Origin: Theobroma cacao
Lineage: Eukaryota > Streptophyta > Magnoliopsida > Malvales > Malvaceae
Assembly: GCF_000208745.1 (NCBI RefSeq)
Contig: NC_030857.1
Span: 5,060,714 to 5,124,713, forward strand
DNA length: 64,000 nucleotides
Reading direction: 5' to 3'
Below, piece after piece: positions 42,978 to 55,727 of the stretch; the stretch's first letter is position 1; every line of letters starts with the position of its first letter. The translations under genes and the position numbers were made by a program. The notes under the pieces were generated by a model that did no database searches, was not told the DNA's origin, and was given only the letters and a program-made list of their open reading frames with translations.

Positions 42978-43024
<47 letters not shown>

Positions 43025-46000
43025 CTCTTTACTTACAGAAGAAGAAGAAGAAGAAGAAGAATAGGAAGAATAGGAAGGAACGGTTGCTTTTACTGCGAAA
43101 ATTGGGTTTGTTAATGACAGGTTTTGAATAGCCAAGGCATTGGTTTCATGCCATACATTTATGTCATTTTGAACTGAAAGTGAAACGTAATTGTTGAATA
43201 TGACTGAAAGCATTAGATATTTTGTGTGCGTTGTAAGAAAGAGAGTGGTTGGGAGGGGAAGAAAAAGATGGTGCTACCGACACGAGTCGGTTGGTTACTG
43301 GGCTGAAGAGGGAAAGGTTGTTAGTGGTTAGGCTTGCCTAAGCTTGGGCTTATTGACCAATGCCTCTGGATTTGAAAGCTTTTGGTTCCAATGCTATCTG
43401 TGTTGGAAATCTATCTTGACCTTTCTGAGAGATCTTTGAAGTAACAATAATTGTTTTTTTTCTTTTAATTCTGACACCGGTTGAAAGTTTGCAGATGAGG
43501 TTTGGAGACTGAGGAGAAGAGAGTTAATTCAATTGGCAGTTCATAGTAGGGTTGTGAGTCTCGATTGTGGGTAAGAGGTGCAATAGCTACATGTAAAGGG
43601 TTATGAGATTTCAACTTAAAAAAAGGCTAAACCCATCCCATCAATCTAATTTTTTTTTGTTCTTCTTTTTCCTCGATGGAAGGATATAGAAGCTCGAGAG
43701 ATACGAGGGGAAGGTGACATGAATGTGCTGTAATAGAGAGAATATGATCATACGTAGCTGCTAGTGTAATTTGTTGCTTGTCTTTCTTACAGAACGTTCA
43801 ACCTGATGAGTCCACATCCTAGCAGTTTACACATGCAGAATTTAGTCTCATCTAGGAAGCTGACAGACTGACTGGCATCGAATTGGAATATTTGAGTACT
43901 CACATTTAAATCTGGAGGGCTTGGCCATTGGATGAGCCGGAAATGGGTGGCACATAAATCTCCAACCAGAAGCAATTTAAAACACCCAGCTACCTGAATC
44001 CCAGCTAGGATACAAGTTCCACACATTGCAAGTTATCATGGAAACCATGAATGTTAATGGAAAAATTTTGATAAATTATATCGGAAGCTCTTTTACCCTT
44101 GTTCATAATTGTAGCCCTTTTATATATAAAATTATACTGTTAATTACTTACTGTCATCCTAATCACAAATAGAGCAAAAAGGGTTGAAGTCAGGAGAAGG
44201 CAGCCTCAATAGAAAAATGAAGGTACTCCCAATATGGTCGAGTTTTGTGGTTCTTGAATATTAGACTCATAGTAGGTGGTTGTTGCAGGGGATTTTACTA
44301 TATTCTATTGAAAAGATGACCTAAAATTTCCATTCTTTTGTCTGCTTGCTGACTTCAAAGTTTATTTTCTGAGTTTGCACTGACAGCTTGGGCGTGGATT
44401 GCCTTGATGTTGCATGCATTTATTCCCTGTTTCTTCTTTGCCTATAAAAGTGGTTGATTTTATTTCATGCACCCAATTAGTCACTTGATTGTTACATTTC
44501 TAATCTCAGTCCGAGGTAACTAGGTTGAATCAATAAGTAGATTTTGTGACGAGAGCTAAGGCAAGTTTGGGCACAGATCTAAGACGAATTTGCTTTTACC
44601 CTTTCTCACTAGTCTCTGGTCATTTTCTCTTTAAATAACATGTATTGCATAAGCAAAAGAATAGGTTTCTGGTACTCCTTAAAAAGCTATGAAGGGTTAC
44701 AAATAGGACAGTGAATTGATAAAATGTAAGTGAGTCCCTTAATTTCCACAAAAACTTGTGCACTTCTTGCTGTACATAAATATAGCGAAACATAAGTTTC
44801 ATCACATTAAGCATTTAACAGAACCTGTGGCCTTTCATCAAAAGACCAAATATCATAAACAAACAAAAAAAAGGGGAGCAGTGACACAACACTCCAACTG
44901 GCATAGCTAATTAGAATGGGCAGCAACGAAAAAAGAAGCAACTCAATGAGTTCATGGTACCATTGATATTATATTGCAAATGGGATAATTTTCTAATGCT
45001 ACAGCTGTCCATGAAATCTGGAGGAAATTAGAATTCCCTTGGTTCCACAGTATGTGTCTCCATAAAGATAATACCAAAATTATTCCCTGTGAAAATTTAA
45101 TAGAACATCGAAAGGAATTAGTTAAAAGCTTAAGAAAAAATTTAATGAAACATTGGCAGCATCTTAATCCCAACCATAATCTAATAACAAGATAATGACA
45201 CGCCATTAAACAAAGCTTATAGCACCTAGCTTAAAGACAAGCAAGCATCTTGTAATTTCCGAGTCATACAACCTAAAACATTCAAGAATTTATGTCACTG
45301 ACGAACACGAATTTTCTGGAGGTTAAATCAAATGGACAAGAGAAGCAAATTGCAAACACCAGCAACAAGTATGAAGGCTGAAAGCTTTGATAAATCAACT
45401 TAACAGAGTCCATTAGTTAAGCCCTACCCTTAAAACAAATCATTTAGTTGAGTTATACGAACATGTGCTTCAATGTAATCTAGAAAGCATCCAAAAATGT
45501 CCAGGAAAGATGAGTTCTCCACCTTAAATGGCTTCACAAGACAGCATCACCAATGGGGCAAAATATTGGCCTGAACCAAATTTTCATCACCTATCTCATA
45601 TGGCTCAAAAGGTTGTTTTCCATATAATACTGAGGAAATTTTAAGCTAATGTAGCACAATTCAATAGGAGTGTGTATTCGTTGTATCACAATCCCAATAA
45701 CTGGAACATTCTCAAAAAAGTTTCTACCAGGCATGTTAGATAGCTAATACAGCGATTCTCACTACAGAAAACTGTTGATCGTGTTCCTGAATACAAGAAA
45801 ATTATAGGCCGCCTTCAGGACCCATGAATAGATTTGATTTCTACAAAGCATTACAATATCATGACTTTACCAAATTCAATCATATGGCCCAATATGTGAT
45901 GTATATACAGAAACCAAAAGGTACGGATGGATAACTAAATCCACATTCCTTGATAATGACAGCAAGAGAAGATAGTAGGCTAAAACATACAGTAACGACA

Positions 46001-46963
46001 AAAAGGTTATTAGTCACACAAGCAAAGACAAAGGCATAATTCAATTTCACATAACTAGTAATCAATAGTCCAAATGACTCATGCCAGTTTCTCATATTGG
46101 TTCCATCATTTTACTCTAGGAAGACTAAAGAGAAAAGATCAATCCTTCCGGCAACTACGTTTATATGAGTTGGTACTGGTATTAATTCGTGGAGACTTCT
46201 GTAATGAGGTTTGAGACCTATGTGTTGCTTGGCCATGTTAAAATATTCAACATATCACAAATCTATTGAAAGGCACGAATTTGATAACCATGCACCTAGT
46301 GACATTGCCATTTTTTAAAGGATAAAAGTCACTGAAGTCTGCTTCTAAGGAGGCCAATAACCATCTACTCAAAGGACATAGAAAGTAATCTCTATGCTAT
46401 ACAAGCTTTCTCTGTGCCCTGCATGGACCTCTTTACAGTAACTTAGTTATTAATCAACAATGGACGCCTTGTGTTGTAGTTCTGAAACGCCATTTCCAAG
46501 TAATGGCACCATCCTCATGATCAAATGGCAGTAATCAATCAATTGCATAACTTTTATAACGTAAGGGGCACTTTTGATATACAGATTCATGCAAACTAGA
46601 TTAATTTAACAACAGACAGTTCTTGGCCACTGAGCAATGCTAACCATGATACTATAAGCAATGTCAAGGCCTGTATGCTTTGTACCCTTATGTATCCTGT
46701 ACCCATGAATAAATACATAAAAGTTTCTACATACTGCAAGCAGGCTATCAGTGCCCATACGAAAAGGACACCATTAGAAGAAAAAAAAGAGGTTCTTTAG
46801 GGTTTGTTTGCAGCAACTGGAAAGGAACATTTCCAGTGAGATGCAGCAGACTACGATTATTGATTAACAGTGTATTCAAATCAAACTAAACAAAACGAAC
46901 ATTACATGCAAAATTATATTTCATTAACAAACAACTAAACCAAAAAAGATTAAAAAAAAAAAC
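41690..46963. other. 5' flank of FBW2 and 3' flank of PTPA
   Basis: The FBW2 leader exon or exons and promoter should lie between 41690 and about 43300. The rest, to the PTPA stop, has only short unrelated open frames (for example 43787-44026, 44952-45206 and 45880-46095 on the minus strand) with no known family. A last small PTPA exon might be hidden here (see the PTPA entry). A TA tract with a single N and an AGA microsatellite near 43037-43060 are the main repeats. Confidence 0.45.
42910..43021. repeat. Duplicated (TA)n tract around a single N
   Basis: AGCTGGGATATG followed by a long TA run occurs at 42910-42963 and again at 42971-43021, directly after an ambiguous base at 42970. As at 33336, this looks like a join of two contig ends that overlap within the TA run. 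Confidence 0.8.
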
Positions 46964-48142
46964 TCACCACTTAATGAGCCATCCAAAGAGAAAATGCTGC
47001 ATAATAGGAACCTTTTCGAGCACCTCAAATTTGTACATCTTAAGCAAACCACTATTCACCTTATTCCAATTAGGCACTCCACTTATATCATCCAACAGCG
47101 GGGAATGCTCTGCAAACAGACCCTTTTTCACCTTCTTTATAAACCCAATACACGAAAGATACATATACTCACTCGAAAAATTCTCCAAAATATCCTCATT
47201 ATGAATGGATTTCGGCTTCATATATTTATGATCAATCAACTGTGAACTCCCAAATATAAACGGCAAGAAATGGTAATCATCCAAACCCCAAACCCCGTGG
47301 GACCCCGCGGGTTCCAAGCAGTAAACAAGCTGAAGCTTCCTCATTAAGTCTAAATATTTGACAAAAACCCTAGCCACCACGGCTTGGTAATCTACTTCTT
47401 TAACGATTCCCATTCTGGCTAAGCAATATAACCAGGCCGCGAAATTGGTTTCGTGTCCCGTTCCGTAATCGATTCGGCTTGAGTTTCCGAAACTGTCGGT
47501 GAAATAAGGAACGATTTCGATAGTCGAAGGTTTGAGGTCTTCCGGAAGAAACTGGAGCATGAGGGGTTCAGCGTTTTCGGTTAAGCGTTCGTGCCAGGTT
47601 CGGTAAGATATGTTGCCGTAACGAGAAGATTGTTGAACGGGTGGGATTTGGTCGATCCAGAGAGATAAGGTTTCGACAATGGAGACAATTTTGGTGACAG
47701 TGGGAGATTCGTGGCATGGATCGGAGATTTTATGGCCGCGGATGGATTCGGATAAGGCGACGATGAAGCCGAGGAAGTTTTTGGAAGTTGGGGAGTCGTG
47801 GAATTTACGGATGTCGTCGGGGGACGTGATTATTTTGGTTGGGGTTTGGAATTGGAAAGGAGGGGTGATGATTGGGACTTTTTGGGATTGAGGCACGGGT
47901 GCGAGGATTATGGCTTGGGACTGGTTGTTCGGAGGGAGGTTTATGGCCGGGGCACGAATGGGTCGGTATGTAGGAGGAGAGGAAAGGTCGGGCATGGAAG
48001 TTGGGTTCAGGGGTGGTGGCGAGAAGGTCGTTGTGCCGCCGCATTTGCAGCAAGTTCCTGTGGTGGGGATGGTGGTGGTGGAGGGATGAGAGTGAGCGTG
48101 GGAAGATTGGTCTTGTGGGGCTCGCGGCGGTGGCGGTTCCAT
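46964..48142 (-). CDS. PTPA: PP2A activator PTPA (peptidyl-prolyl isomerase type)
   Basis: A single open frame of 392 residues. PTPA activates protein phosphatase 2A catalytic subunits and has prolyl-isomerase activity. The first 100 residues are Pro/Ser/Thr-rich and include CCKCGG at 31-36. The conserved domain starts near residue 104 (ITSPDDIRKFHDSPTSKNF). Signature stretches are SYRTWHERL, DYGTGHE at 225-231, GVWGLDDYHFLPFIFG and VPIMQHFLFGW near the end. The end is odd: the reading TGG-TGA at 46969-46964 overlaps a perfect splice-donor text (TG then GTGAGT). The protein could therefore continue for a few residues in a further exon to the left; I report the unspliced stop. Confidence 0.92.
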   Translation of the reverse strand: MEPPPPRAPQDQSSHAHSHPSTTTIPTTGTCCKCGGTTTFSPPPLNPTSMPDLSSPPTYRPIRAPAINLPPNNQSQAIILAPVPQSQKVPIITPPFQFQTPTKIITSPDDIRKFHDSPTSKNFLGFIVALSESIRGHKISDPCHESPTVTKIVSIVETLSLWIDQIPPVQQSSRYGNISYRTWHERLTENAEPLMLQFLPEDLKPSTIEIVPYFTDSFGNSSRIDYGTGHETNFAAWLYCLARMGIVKEVDYQAVVARVFVKYLDLMRKLQLVYCLEPAGSHGVWGLDDYHFLPFIFGSSQLIDHKYMKPKSIHNEDILENFSSEYMYLSCIGFIKKVKKGLFAEHSPLLDDISGVPNWNKVNSGLLKMYKFEVLEKVPIMQHFLFGWLIKW

Positions 48143-49786
48143 TTTGGTAAGGAGAAGTGTTCAGAGGGGAGGGATGCGATGATGGCTGCTCCTTGCGGGG
48201 TGGAAGAGTTGAAACTAGAGAGGTGCTTTTCTGAAATGAAAATGTTCTCGTTGCGAGTGTTCCATGGCAGTCGATATTTTGGACCTTTTTGGGCGCAAAT
48301 TTGCGTGTGGGGTTTGCAATGTGAAAGCGCGAACTTGGTTGCAACGTTTATGCGTCTTTCCCAGCCCAAATATTTCTTTGGGCTAGGTTTTCGTAACTAG
48401 TACGTCACATAAAGCAGCCTGGTTCATAAATTTTCGGGGCCGGGCCTTCAATTGGAGCAATGTACAATTTAAACTCTCAAATGATGTTATCGTGTCCACA
48501 TTCAAGTATTATTTACATTTGAGATGAATGACTTGTCAATAGAAGCAATTGCTTTGGACTATTCCTTAGCCTCTTCGTAAACTTTGACAACTTTTATCTG
48601 GTTTTAATATTTTAAAAGTCTTTCAAGAATCTTATCTCAAAATATGAAAATAGTAATAGTAGAATTTCAAGAATGTCGGCAAAAACATGGCATGCAGTAA
48701 AGAAATATAGCTAGCTTAAAGAGCTTAAATTGTCCCGAATTAACCTCTTTATGATTAAATTAAGTGTATATTTGGTTTGGTTTTTTTTTTCAATTTATCT
48801 ATCTCTTAAAAATAAAAATAAAGTTAAACTGGATTTTGAAAAACTCTTAAAATAAACATTTTTTCACAAAACATAATAAAAAAAAACTTCAAAAAAAGCT
48901 CAAGAAATGAATTTTTCTTTTAAAAACATGTTAAACTATTAAAATTTTTTTTCCTTATTTTCAAAAAAATTCTCATCTATTAAAAATAATCTCAACATTA
49001 CTTTTTCAAAAAGTATCCCTTTCTCAATCAATCTCCTTTATGATAATTTTTATCAAATTAAAACTTATATAAATTATTTTATCAAACAATTTATTTATAA
49101 AAAAAAATTTATTAAACAGTTTTAATTTAATTTTAAAAATTATTATTTTTTATAAATTTTCACAATAATTTTTAAATTAGAAAAATCAGATTAAACAGGC
49201 TCAACCAGCATCCGTGACAACCCATACCTTGTGAGATAGTAAAGTGCATAAAAAGATCTGTTTCGCTGCAGTGAACAAAAATCAAAACAGCTAGGCCCAT
49301 ATCTCATACACTAGTGATTTTGTTCAACGTTTCACGCCCAACAGCTCTTAGATCTCTCTAATCCAGCAGCTTAAAATAATACTTAGAAGCAACATTCCTT
49401 AGCACTGGAGCAATTAGCATTGTAATGTTAAATGTTCATCCGCTCTCGTTAGTTTTCTGCTTTCAATCGCGATGAAACTATTTTTTGGATGAGTTTTCGT
49501 TCAAATCTTATGGTAGCTCTCGATCCCAGGACCTCAATGAGAATGATGTCAAGACCAAGGGGAGGGCTTCAACCTTGTTGAACCTCAAAACGTGGATAGA
49601 TAACACGATTCCCTTTTCTCCAATCTTTTTCCTTCTTTAATTGTAACACTCAATTAAAAAGAACAGAAAAAGGAACAAAAAAAAAAACCCTCAAGTATTC
49701 CAATATCATCCCACAACATGTTTATACAGAGCTCATATACATATTAACATCGAAATATCCCCACTTTCCATGTCAGTTTCGTTTGC
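48143..49786. other. PTPA promoter and 3' flank of the first EXORDIUM-like gene
   Basis: The first 250 bases upstream of PTPA are relatively GC-rich, as is usual for a leader and promoter. Plus-strand and second-frame minus-strand open frames here (47798-48400, 47805-48344 and 48007-48369) are shadows of PTPA and its leader. The stretch 48700-49200 is very AT-rich. No further gene is seen. Confidence 0.5.
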
Positions 49787-50704
49787 TCACACCAGTGTTT
49801 TGCACGTACGTGTTTGAGGATCCCACATCGCCGGGAGCAAATACTTACGCCCGTTAACGCCAACCGCGTTGTAGCTAGCACCCGTCGTTTTATCTACCAA
49901 AACCTCTCCAGGATACCCCGGGTATGCTCCTTTCCCGAATATCCCCGTACACGCGCTCACGGCCTCCAGAGGCGCTTCAGCTGGCCCTTGGAAGTACCCG
50001 TTATTGAACGGATTCGTCACGGTTCCCGCCAAAACCGTTGCCAAATTGATCACCATTCCGTCAACCCCTACGTCTCCGTTAGGAGCAATCAGCGGTGGTG
50101 TTTGCGGCCCGTACACGGGTTGATGAAACGGCCACGCGCAATAACCCGGACACTGACTTACCGAGTTACCCACCCAAGCGTAAGCGAACCTGCTCTTCTT
50201 AACCCGACCCGAACCATGTGTCCCGCACCTGCTCATGCAGAAACCATCAACCGCCACGTCAGCGGAAGTCAACACAACGTTGACTACGTTACTGCCTCCA
50301 TAGCCAGGTTTGGAAGCCAAAGCTACGAGTTGGATAGTTTTAAGAGCTTTCCCTAAAGAGTACTTCTCATCGAGAATTTGTTTCCCTACAACGACTCTGC
50401 TCGAACCTCTCCTGTACTTGCCAGTCGTTTGCCACCACGACGAGACCGAGGGCGACGTCGTTTTGGTGGAGCTGAGAGAGTTTAAAAAGTCGACGATGAT
50501 GGAACGCTGTGTAGAGGAGAACTTGCCATACCAAATAAGATTAACAGTTATATTACCCTTAAGGAGGGGACCGTGGTGGTATTTTAGAACAAGGGGTTGT
50601 TCTTGAACAAGAACTGATAGTTTTCTAGTGGTGGCTAAGCTAGGACTGGGCAAAGCCAAGGAGTAGAGGAGCAAAAGAAGCGAAAAGAAAGGAATGGAAG
50701 CCAT
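49787..50704 (-). CDS. EXORDIUM-like (PHI-1 family) secreted protein, copy 1
   Basis: An intronless frame of 305 residues. Residues 1-24 form a signal peptide ([20 protein letters not shown]), so the product should be secreted to the cell wall. Family signatures in order: [121 protein letters not shown] and [26 protein letters not shown] proteins are tied to brassinosteroid- and carbon-linked growth; the biochemical activity is unknown. This copy lacks the YYQL/YYHL stretch of the other two, has RRGSSRVVV instead, and uses visibly more G/C-ending codons. It is the most distant of the three. Confidence 0.95.
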   Translation of the reverse strand: MASIPFFSLLLLLYSLALPSPSLATTRKLSVLVQEQPLVLKYHHGPLLKGNITVNLIWYGKFSSTQRSIIVDFLNSLSSTKTTSPSVSSWWQTTGKYRRGSSRVVVGKQILDEKYSLGKALKTIQLVALASKPGYGGSNVVNVVLTSADVAVDGFCMSRCGTHGSGRVKKSRFAYAWVGNSVSQCPGYCAWPFHQPVYGPQTPPLIAPNGDVGVDGMVINLATVLAGTVTNPFNNGYFQGPAEAPLEAVSACTGIFGKGAYPGYPGEVLVDKTTGASYNAVGVNGRKYLLPAMWDPQTRTCKTLV

Positions 50705-50766
50705 GAAAATTAACTGAGCTAATGGAATTTTTATGGTTGGGGTGTTTTGAAAAGGAGCGAAGTGAG

Positions 50767-50774
50767 TATATATA
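50767..50774 (-). promoter_or_regulatory. TATA box of EXORDIUM-like copy 1
   Basis: TATATATA on the minus strand, 63 bases upstream of the start codon, in a short leader. Confidence 0.6.
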
Positions 50775-51072
50775 GGGTTCGGGGTTTCGGTGGGAGAAGG
50801 GAAAGAAATAGATTTCTTGGTTTAAAATGGAGCCGCGTGGGGTTTGGCTCTTTCCTGTCATAAAGAGGGCTCGAGGAATAATAAAGCACAACCAACGGGA
50901 CCACTCTTTGTTTGTGACGTCTTTATTAAGGGAAGGTGTGGACTTGGAGAGGGGCATTTGCTTTGAGAATTTTAGTAAGAGAAATAATCATCGGTGTTCG
51001 GCGTATGATTGCTAAAGATAATACTCAAGAAAAGAAAATTTGTTTCTTTTAAAATATTTTTTTTGTAAAATA

Positions 51073-51232
51073 ATATTTTAAAATCATTCCTAATTAAATA
51101 GTGCTTATAAACACTCGTTAATGGAACCTTTCAGTAAATTTAGTGCATAAGTTTATTTTAAAATCATTCCTAATAAAATAGTGCTTATAAACACTCGTTA
51201 ATGGAACCTTTCAGTAAATTTAGTGCATAAGT
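51073..51232. repeat. 80-bp tandem duplication
   Basis: Two adjacent copies are offset by exactly 80 bases. AAATCATTCC lies at 51081 and 51161, and both are followed by AGTGCTTATAAACACTCGTT and end at AGTGCATAAGTT. Only a base or two differ, so the event is recent. It lies upstream of EXORDIUM-like copy 1, about 370 bases from its start codon. Confidence 0.92.
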
Positions 51233-53362
51233 TGATGGTGATGACGCTAGTGATAGCTATCACCATCATGCATGCTCATTGCTTCTTCCTTTCGGCATCC
51301 TTCTCTCACGGGTGTTCCAGCAACCAGCAGGTTGCTTTAATTTGGCTATTTTCTGTTGTTAAAAGGAGATCATTATCCATATTTTATTCCTTTTAAATAA
51401 GATTAGTAACATTGATTTTAGAATAATATGTATATCAATGCTTAATTAAGGAACCCTTTTTAATCGTATAAAAATTGTTTATATTAGTTTTGTGTTTAAC
51501 AAATAAAATTCAATCATTCGAAGAATTTTTGTGTGTTTATGATCTTTTAATATTTTGTTGGTACAATACTTTCAAGGATTCTCTTAAATACAATAAATCA
51601 ATTTTATTAAGTGTTATTATGGGAATTGCATACTCATGTATTATTTTGACATTATTTTTTATTTATTTTTAATAAAAAATAAGATGATATAATATATGAA
51701 TTTTTAATAAATATAGTATTAGATAGAATTACATTTTAGTACCAAGTCTTTGTGACGATTTACCTCCTTCAATTAACCTTGTTTGAGGCATGCCCCAACC
51801 CCTCTTCAAATCCAGAGAGAAGGTACTGTTTCAGTGATTGGACTTAGGAAATTCTATTAGAGGTTACTTTTAAAGTCTGTAGTTTGTAGTTGGAACAATC
51901 AGATTACGAACTTGAAGAACGTCTGTTCATGAAAGTCATAGGTGCCTAATATATGTAATATCTAACATTAATTACAGCAGTAAAATTTTCAATGCTACAC
52001 GCGGAGAGAGTTAATTGTCTCATTTTCGTTACCAAGCTGCCATACGCGCTGGAGTTCCTGTTGCGTACGTATTTACTTTACAACTGTCTTTGCCTCTCAC
52101 GCATTGATGAATTAGGCCTTGAGGCTGACTAGTTAATGAATAACACCAACACCCTCCAAATCCAAGTCAAGAAGCATTGACTACTTCCATATTGCTGTAC
52201 ACTGAAAAAGATTTTTAGTTCTTCAAATACAACTCATACCATTCCGATCGAGTTTTTTTATATTTTTTTTTTACTTTTTTGGGTACATTGCTACGAACTA
52301 ATTAAAGTTAATTTGGCACCGGCCTCTTTCAATAGAATTAGAATGAGTAGTCGTCCTAGGTGATCAATGGACAGGACTCGCTGGTAGGCAGATTGCCCTA
52401 CAATTTTTTTACTTTCAATAACCCATTTACTAATTTAAAACACCTGCTTTAATCTACGAATCAATCGTCTAATTAAACTGTTCAAGCAATAATTTAATCA
52501 CACCTTACTTATATAACCATGTGGTGCTTTCCAGCTAGTTTTAATTTTAAAGTACTAGTATGAACCAAATTTATTCCCCCACATAGTGGATTAATCTAGA
52601 AAAAGGGGTTACATTTTTAAGTTTCCAGGAATAATAATAGCCAAAGTAATTATTTTCCGCAGTATGAGGTTGAAGCCAATGATTAAAGCATCAAATTGGG
52701 TCTATTCTAAAATGTAAAAATTTCCTTTTTGTCAAAGTTGTGAGTGGTCACGGATGGCTAACTTTATCAAGTGGGTGATCTTTGTTTAAACGATTGATAC
52801 TCCAGTGGATGTGGCCAAAAACTGCTATTAGAGAGGTTTGGGGTGCATTATTTTGAGGTTAATGATTTGTTGAAAAGTGAAATCTGATGGCCGATGCTCA
52901 GGTTTTAAAGCAAAGATGATGATAATGGTTTAATTGATGATTTGGTTTTATTTTATTCCTCATTATTCGACCTTACAATAACAATTGCCCGATTGATCCC
53001 CATATATTATATAAGTTATTGTGGCCTAAAAAGTATATAATATGAGCTAATGTTGCGCCTTGCAAAGAAACAAAAGCAAAAAAAATGCAATGTAGCCTCT
53101 TTGCATGCGTAGGTTGCTGCAAATATATATTATAAGTAATGGGATAAGGTGGTAGGCAAATTAAGAGACATGCAGCATACCTTTCGATGGTGGTGCTGGT
53201 GCTCTGCTTTAAGGTACTTTAAAAAACAAACAAACAAATAAACTATTCCTCATTATATATGGAAAAGTGTTCCAAAATAAATTATCAATAGAATGCTGAT
53301 TGGGTAGGTTTCCTATCTTGATTTGTTATATGATATATCCATATAGGTAGAGTAATAAAGAG

Positions 53363-53387
53363 TTATTATTATTATTATTATTATTAT
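53363..53387 (+). repeat. (TTA)n microsatellite
   Basis: About eight trinucleotide repeats lie in AT-rich intergenic DNA. Confidence 0.85.
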
Positions 53388-55727
53388 CATTGGCGTTGTT
53401 GTTACTTAATTTTAATTGCTAAATAATGAGTTTGTTATTTATAAATAGTTTTAATCATTAAAACTGATTGAAATTTATTATCATTTTTAGCAAGTACAAA
53501 TGGGTTTGTCTTGAATTTATTCTATTTCTTTTTTTGGATATAACACCAAATGCCTTAAAAAAACAAGGGCAGTGGACCAATGGCGGATTGTTATTTTGTT
53601 GATTATAATTTTCTTCGCTTCTATACTAATGAGACAATAATTTCGCAATATATATGCCAAAACGTTTGGTTAAGATGCTAAAATTCAAAGCTCAAAGAAC
53701 CATCTTTATTTATTTTCAATTTCAGTTGATCAATGATTTTGTTCTTGAATTTGACATCCGAACTGATGATAACAGGAAACACCAAACTCCTTCCTTTGGA
53801 CCATGTTGAGTTTAGGTAAATCATTGCCCCATTGCGAAACTAAAAAACAAGTCGTCAACAGTTGAAATCGGAAGCATCAATTGGAAGATTTCGTGGGTGG
53901 CAAAGGCATAGGCACTAACACCAAAGAAAAAGGTCGGAAAGCTAAAGGAAGGATCGTTGGTGCATGTACACTTATCTTTTCTTTGACACAATGTAAAGGA
54001 GTAAGGTTATTATTTGGTTAAGGCAAAGCTCACGTGTGGGAGAGGGTGCATCTTCGGCGGACTTGTCGTGAAAGTCATGGAGTGGATGGTCGGCGTGCTG
54101 GTGCCGTTTGGGCTGTGCCTAAGCGTATGGCGTAAAGACGGGGCGTGTCTGTTCAGTGAATGTGTGTGTTTTCGTGTATAGTGGTCCGTGGACAGTGACG
54201 AGTATGTTGACAGGGAAAGGGCGCTCCTTGGGTTGGATTGGGGCCCCTATTAATTGATTCAACCTTCTAAAGGACGAAAGGAAAGTGTAATTCTTGACAG
54301 CTTTAGCTACATGATCAAAACTTGGTTTTTCCTTTTGTTTTCGTTTTCAATGAATAAATGCCCTTAATTTATGCTACAGCCCAAAAATTTAATTGCTAGC
54401 TAGGATGATAAATACTTTGTACTATTTGCTAAGATACACGTATACGCATGGATATATTTTGCGTGCATTGAATTCGAAAGACATATTGAATTGAAAATTT
54501 ATGAAATTCAACTTAAAGCTAAAAAATAGAACATTCCTTTCATTTCCATGAAATATTTCATGCATGTGTAGAAAACTTACAAAGTGCATAAATAGGTAAC
54601 AAAACCAATTTATAGTTACTATAAAGTTGAAATCCCTTTTTTACATTTCATATCAATTTGCTGAAAAATAAATTAAATTAAATCGAAGGGTCTGATTGTT
54701 GAAGATTGATGGAGACTGATTCAGAATGGTTCAATTGCCAGCACTCAAAGACTATGCCAAAAGATTTCCAAACTAAGATAGGTAAATATGTCTACCAGAC
54801 TACCACTCATATCTTTTATATGAACACTATGGTAATAGTTAATGATCTAAGGCAAAAGACCTTGCTAAAGGAAATAAAAAAAAAAAAAAGAACTAGACTA
54901 CTTAGGACTGGCAGTGGGTTTATTGCTGTGGGAAATGGAAGAGAAAAGAACAGAACTCTGTAGAAGTGTACATACACATGGGCCCTGGAAACACTACATT
55001 TTCTGTTTCTCGAACAAGACAGATCTCCACAAGCCAATAACAGCTAGCAAAAGGAGAAATCTAGTACCAAAATATCAAATTTAAAAGCCAATAAATAAAA
55101 TTGCCTTAATTAAGCGGTGACTGAAAAGCAATTTTCCTGACTCTGAATGTGTGGCATCTTTGCCCTTCACTTGTCATTTAATTAGCCCTAGGCCCATCGA
55201 ATGTTTGAAACATATCCTTAACACAACATACTCTCATTCAGGAAACATCTACTGTCGATAAACAGCCCTTCCAGATTTTTTTGTACTACATGCTTAAGTT
55301 CCTTCCTCTGGAACATATGTTCTTTCCTCTTATCGAGGGCCCTAAGAAATGATGTTGTTCAAGGAATTGCCTTTTAGCGATGAAGCGCAATCTTTCATCG
55401 GTTCCTCCAACAATGCAAGTCAAAATTTCACACGTCTTGGATTCTTTTTTTAACTTGGCTAGTTCATACTTTTCACGTTTTAGATCTATATTTATTCTTG
55501 TACCAAAAAAGATCTATATGTATCCAGTTCGGTGTAAACAATGAGCATTAGAGGAAATGCACCACTCAGAGTATAAGATAAAGAGAACATTTAACTGTGA
55601 ATCTCTTATTCAACAGGGATAGAAAAAGAATAATTTAATAATACAATAAAAGAATCTCTCGCAAAATTATACTGCCTAACATATATTTTATACACTGACA
55701 TCTTCGCATGTCTTACGATCGTCGTTT

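Larger units (their letters stand above)
50775..55695. other. Intergenic between EXORDIUM-like copies 1 and 2
   Basis: No gene is supported. It contains an 80-bp tandem duplication, an ATT microsatellite and a GC-richer stretch at about 54030-54240 with a CACGTG-type core (CTCACGTGTGG). The open frame at 54706-54963 (+) has no known family. Confidence 0.45.

Noticed and set aside
47798..48400. Long plus-strand open frame of 200 residues
   Set aside because: It is antisense to the GC-rich N-terminal part of PTPA, is low-complexity Gly/Arg/Trp-rich, and has no family match.
49814..50356. Plus-strand open frame of 180 residues
   Set aside because: It is antisense to EXORDIUM-like copy 1, caused by that gene's GC-rich codons.
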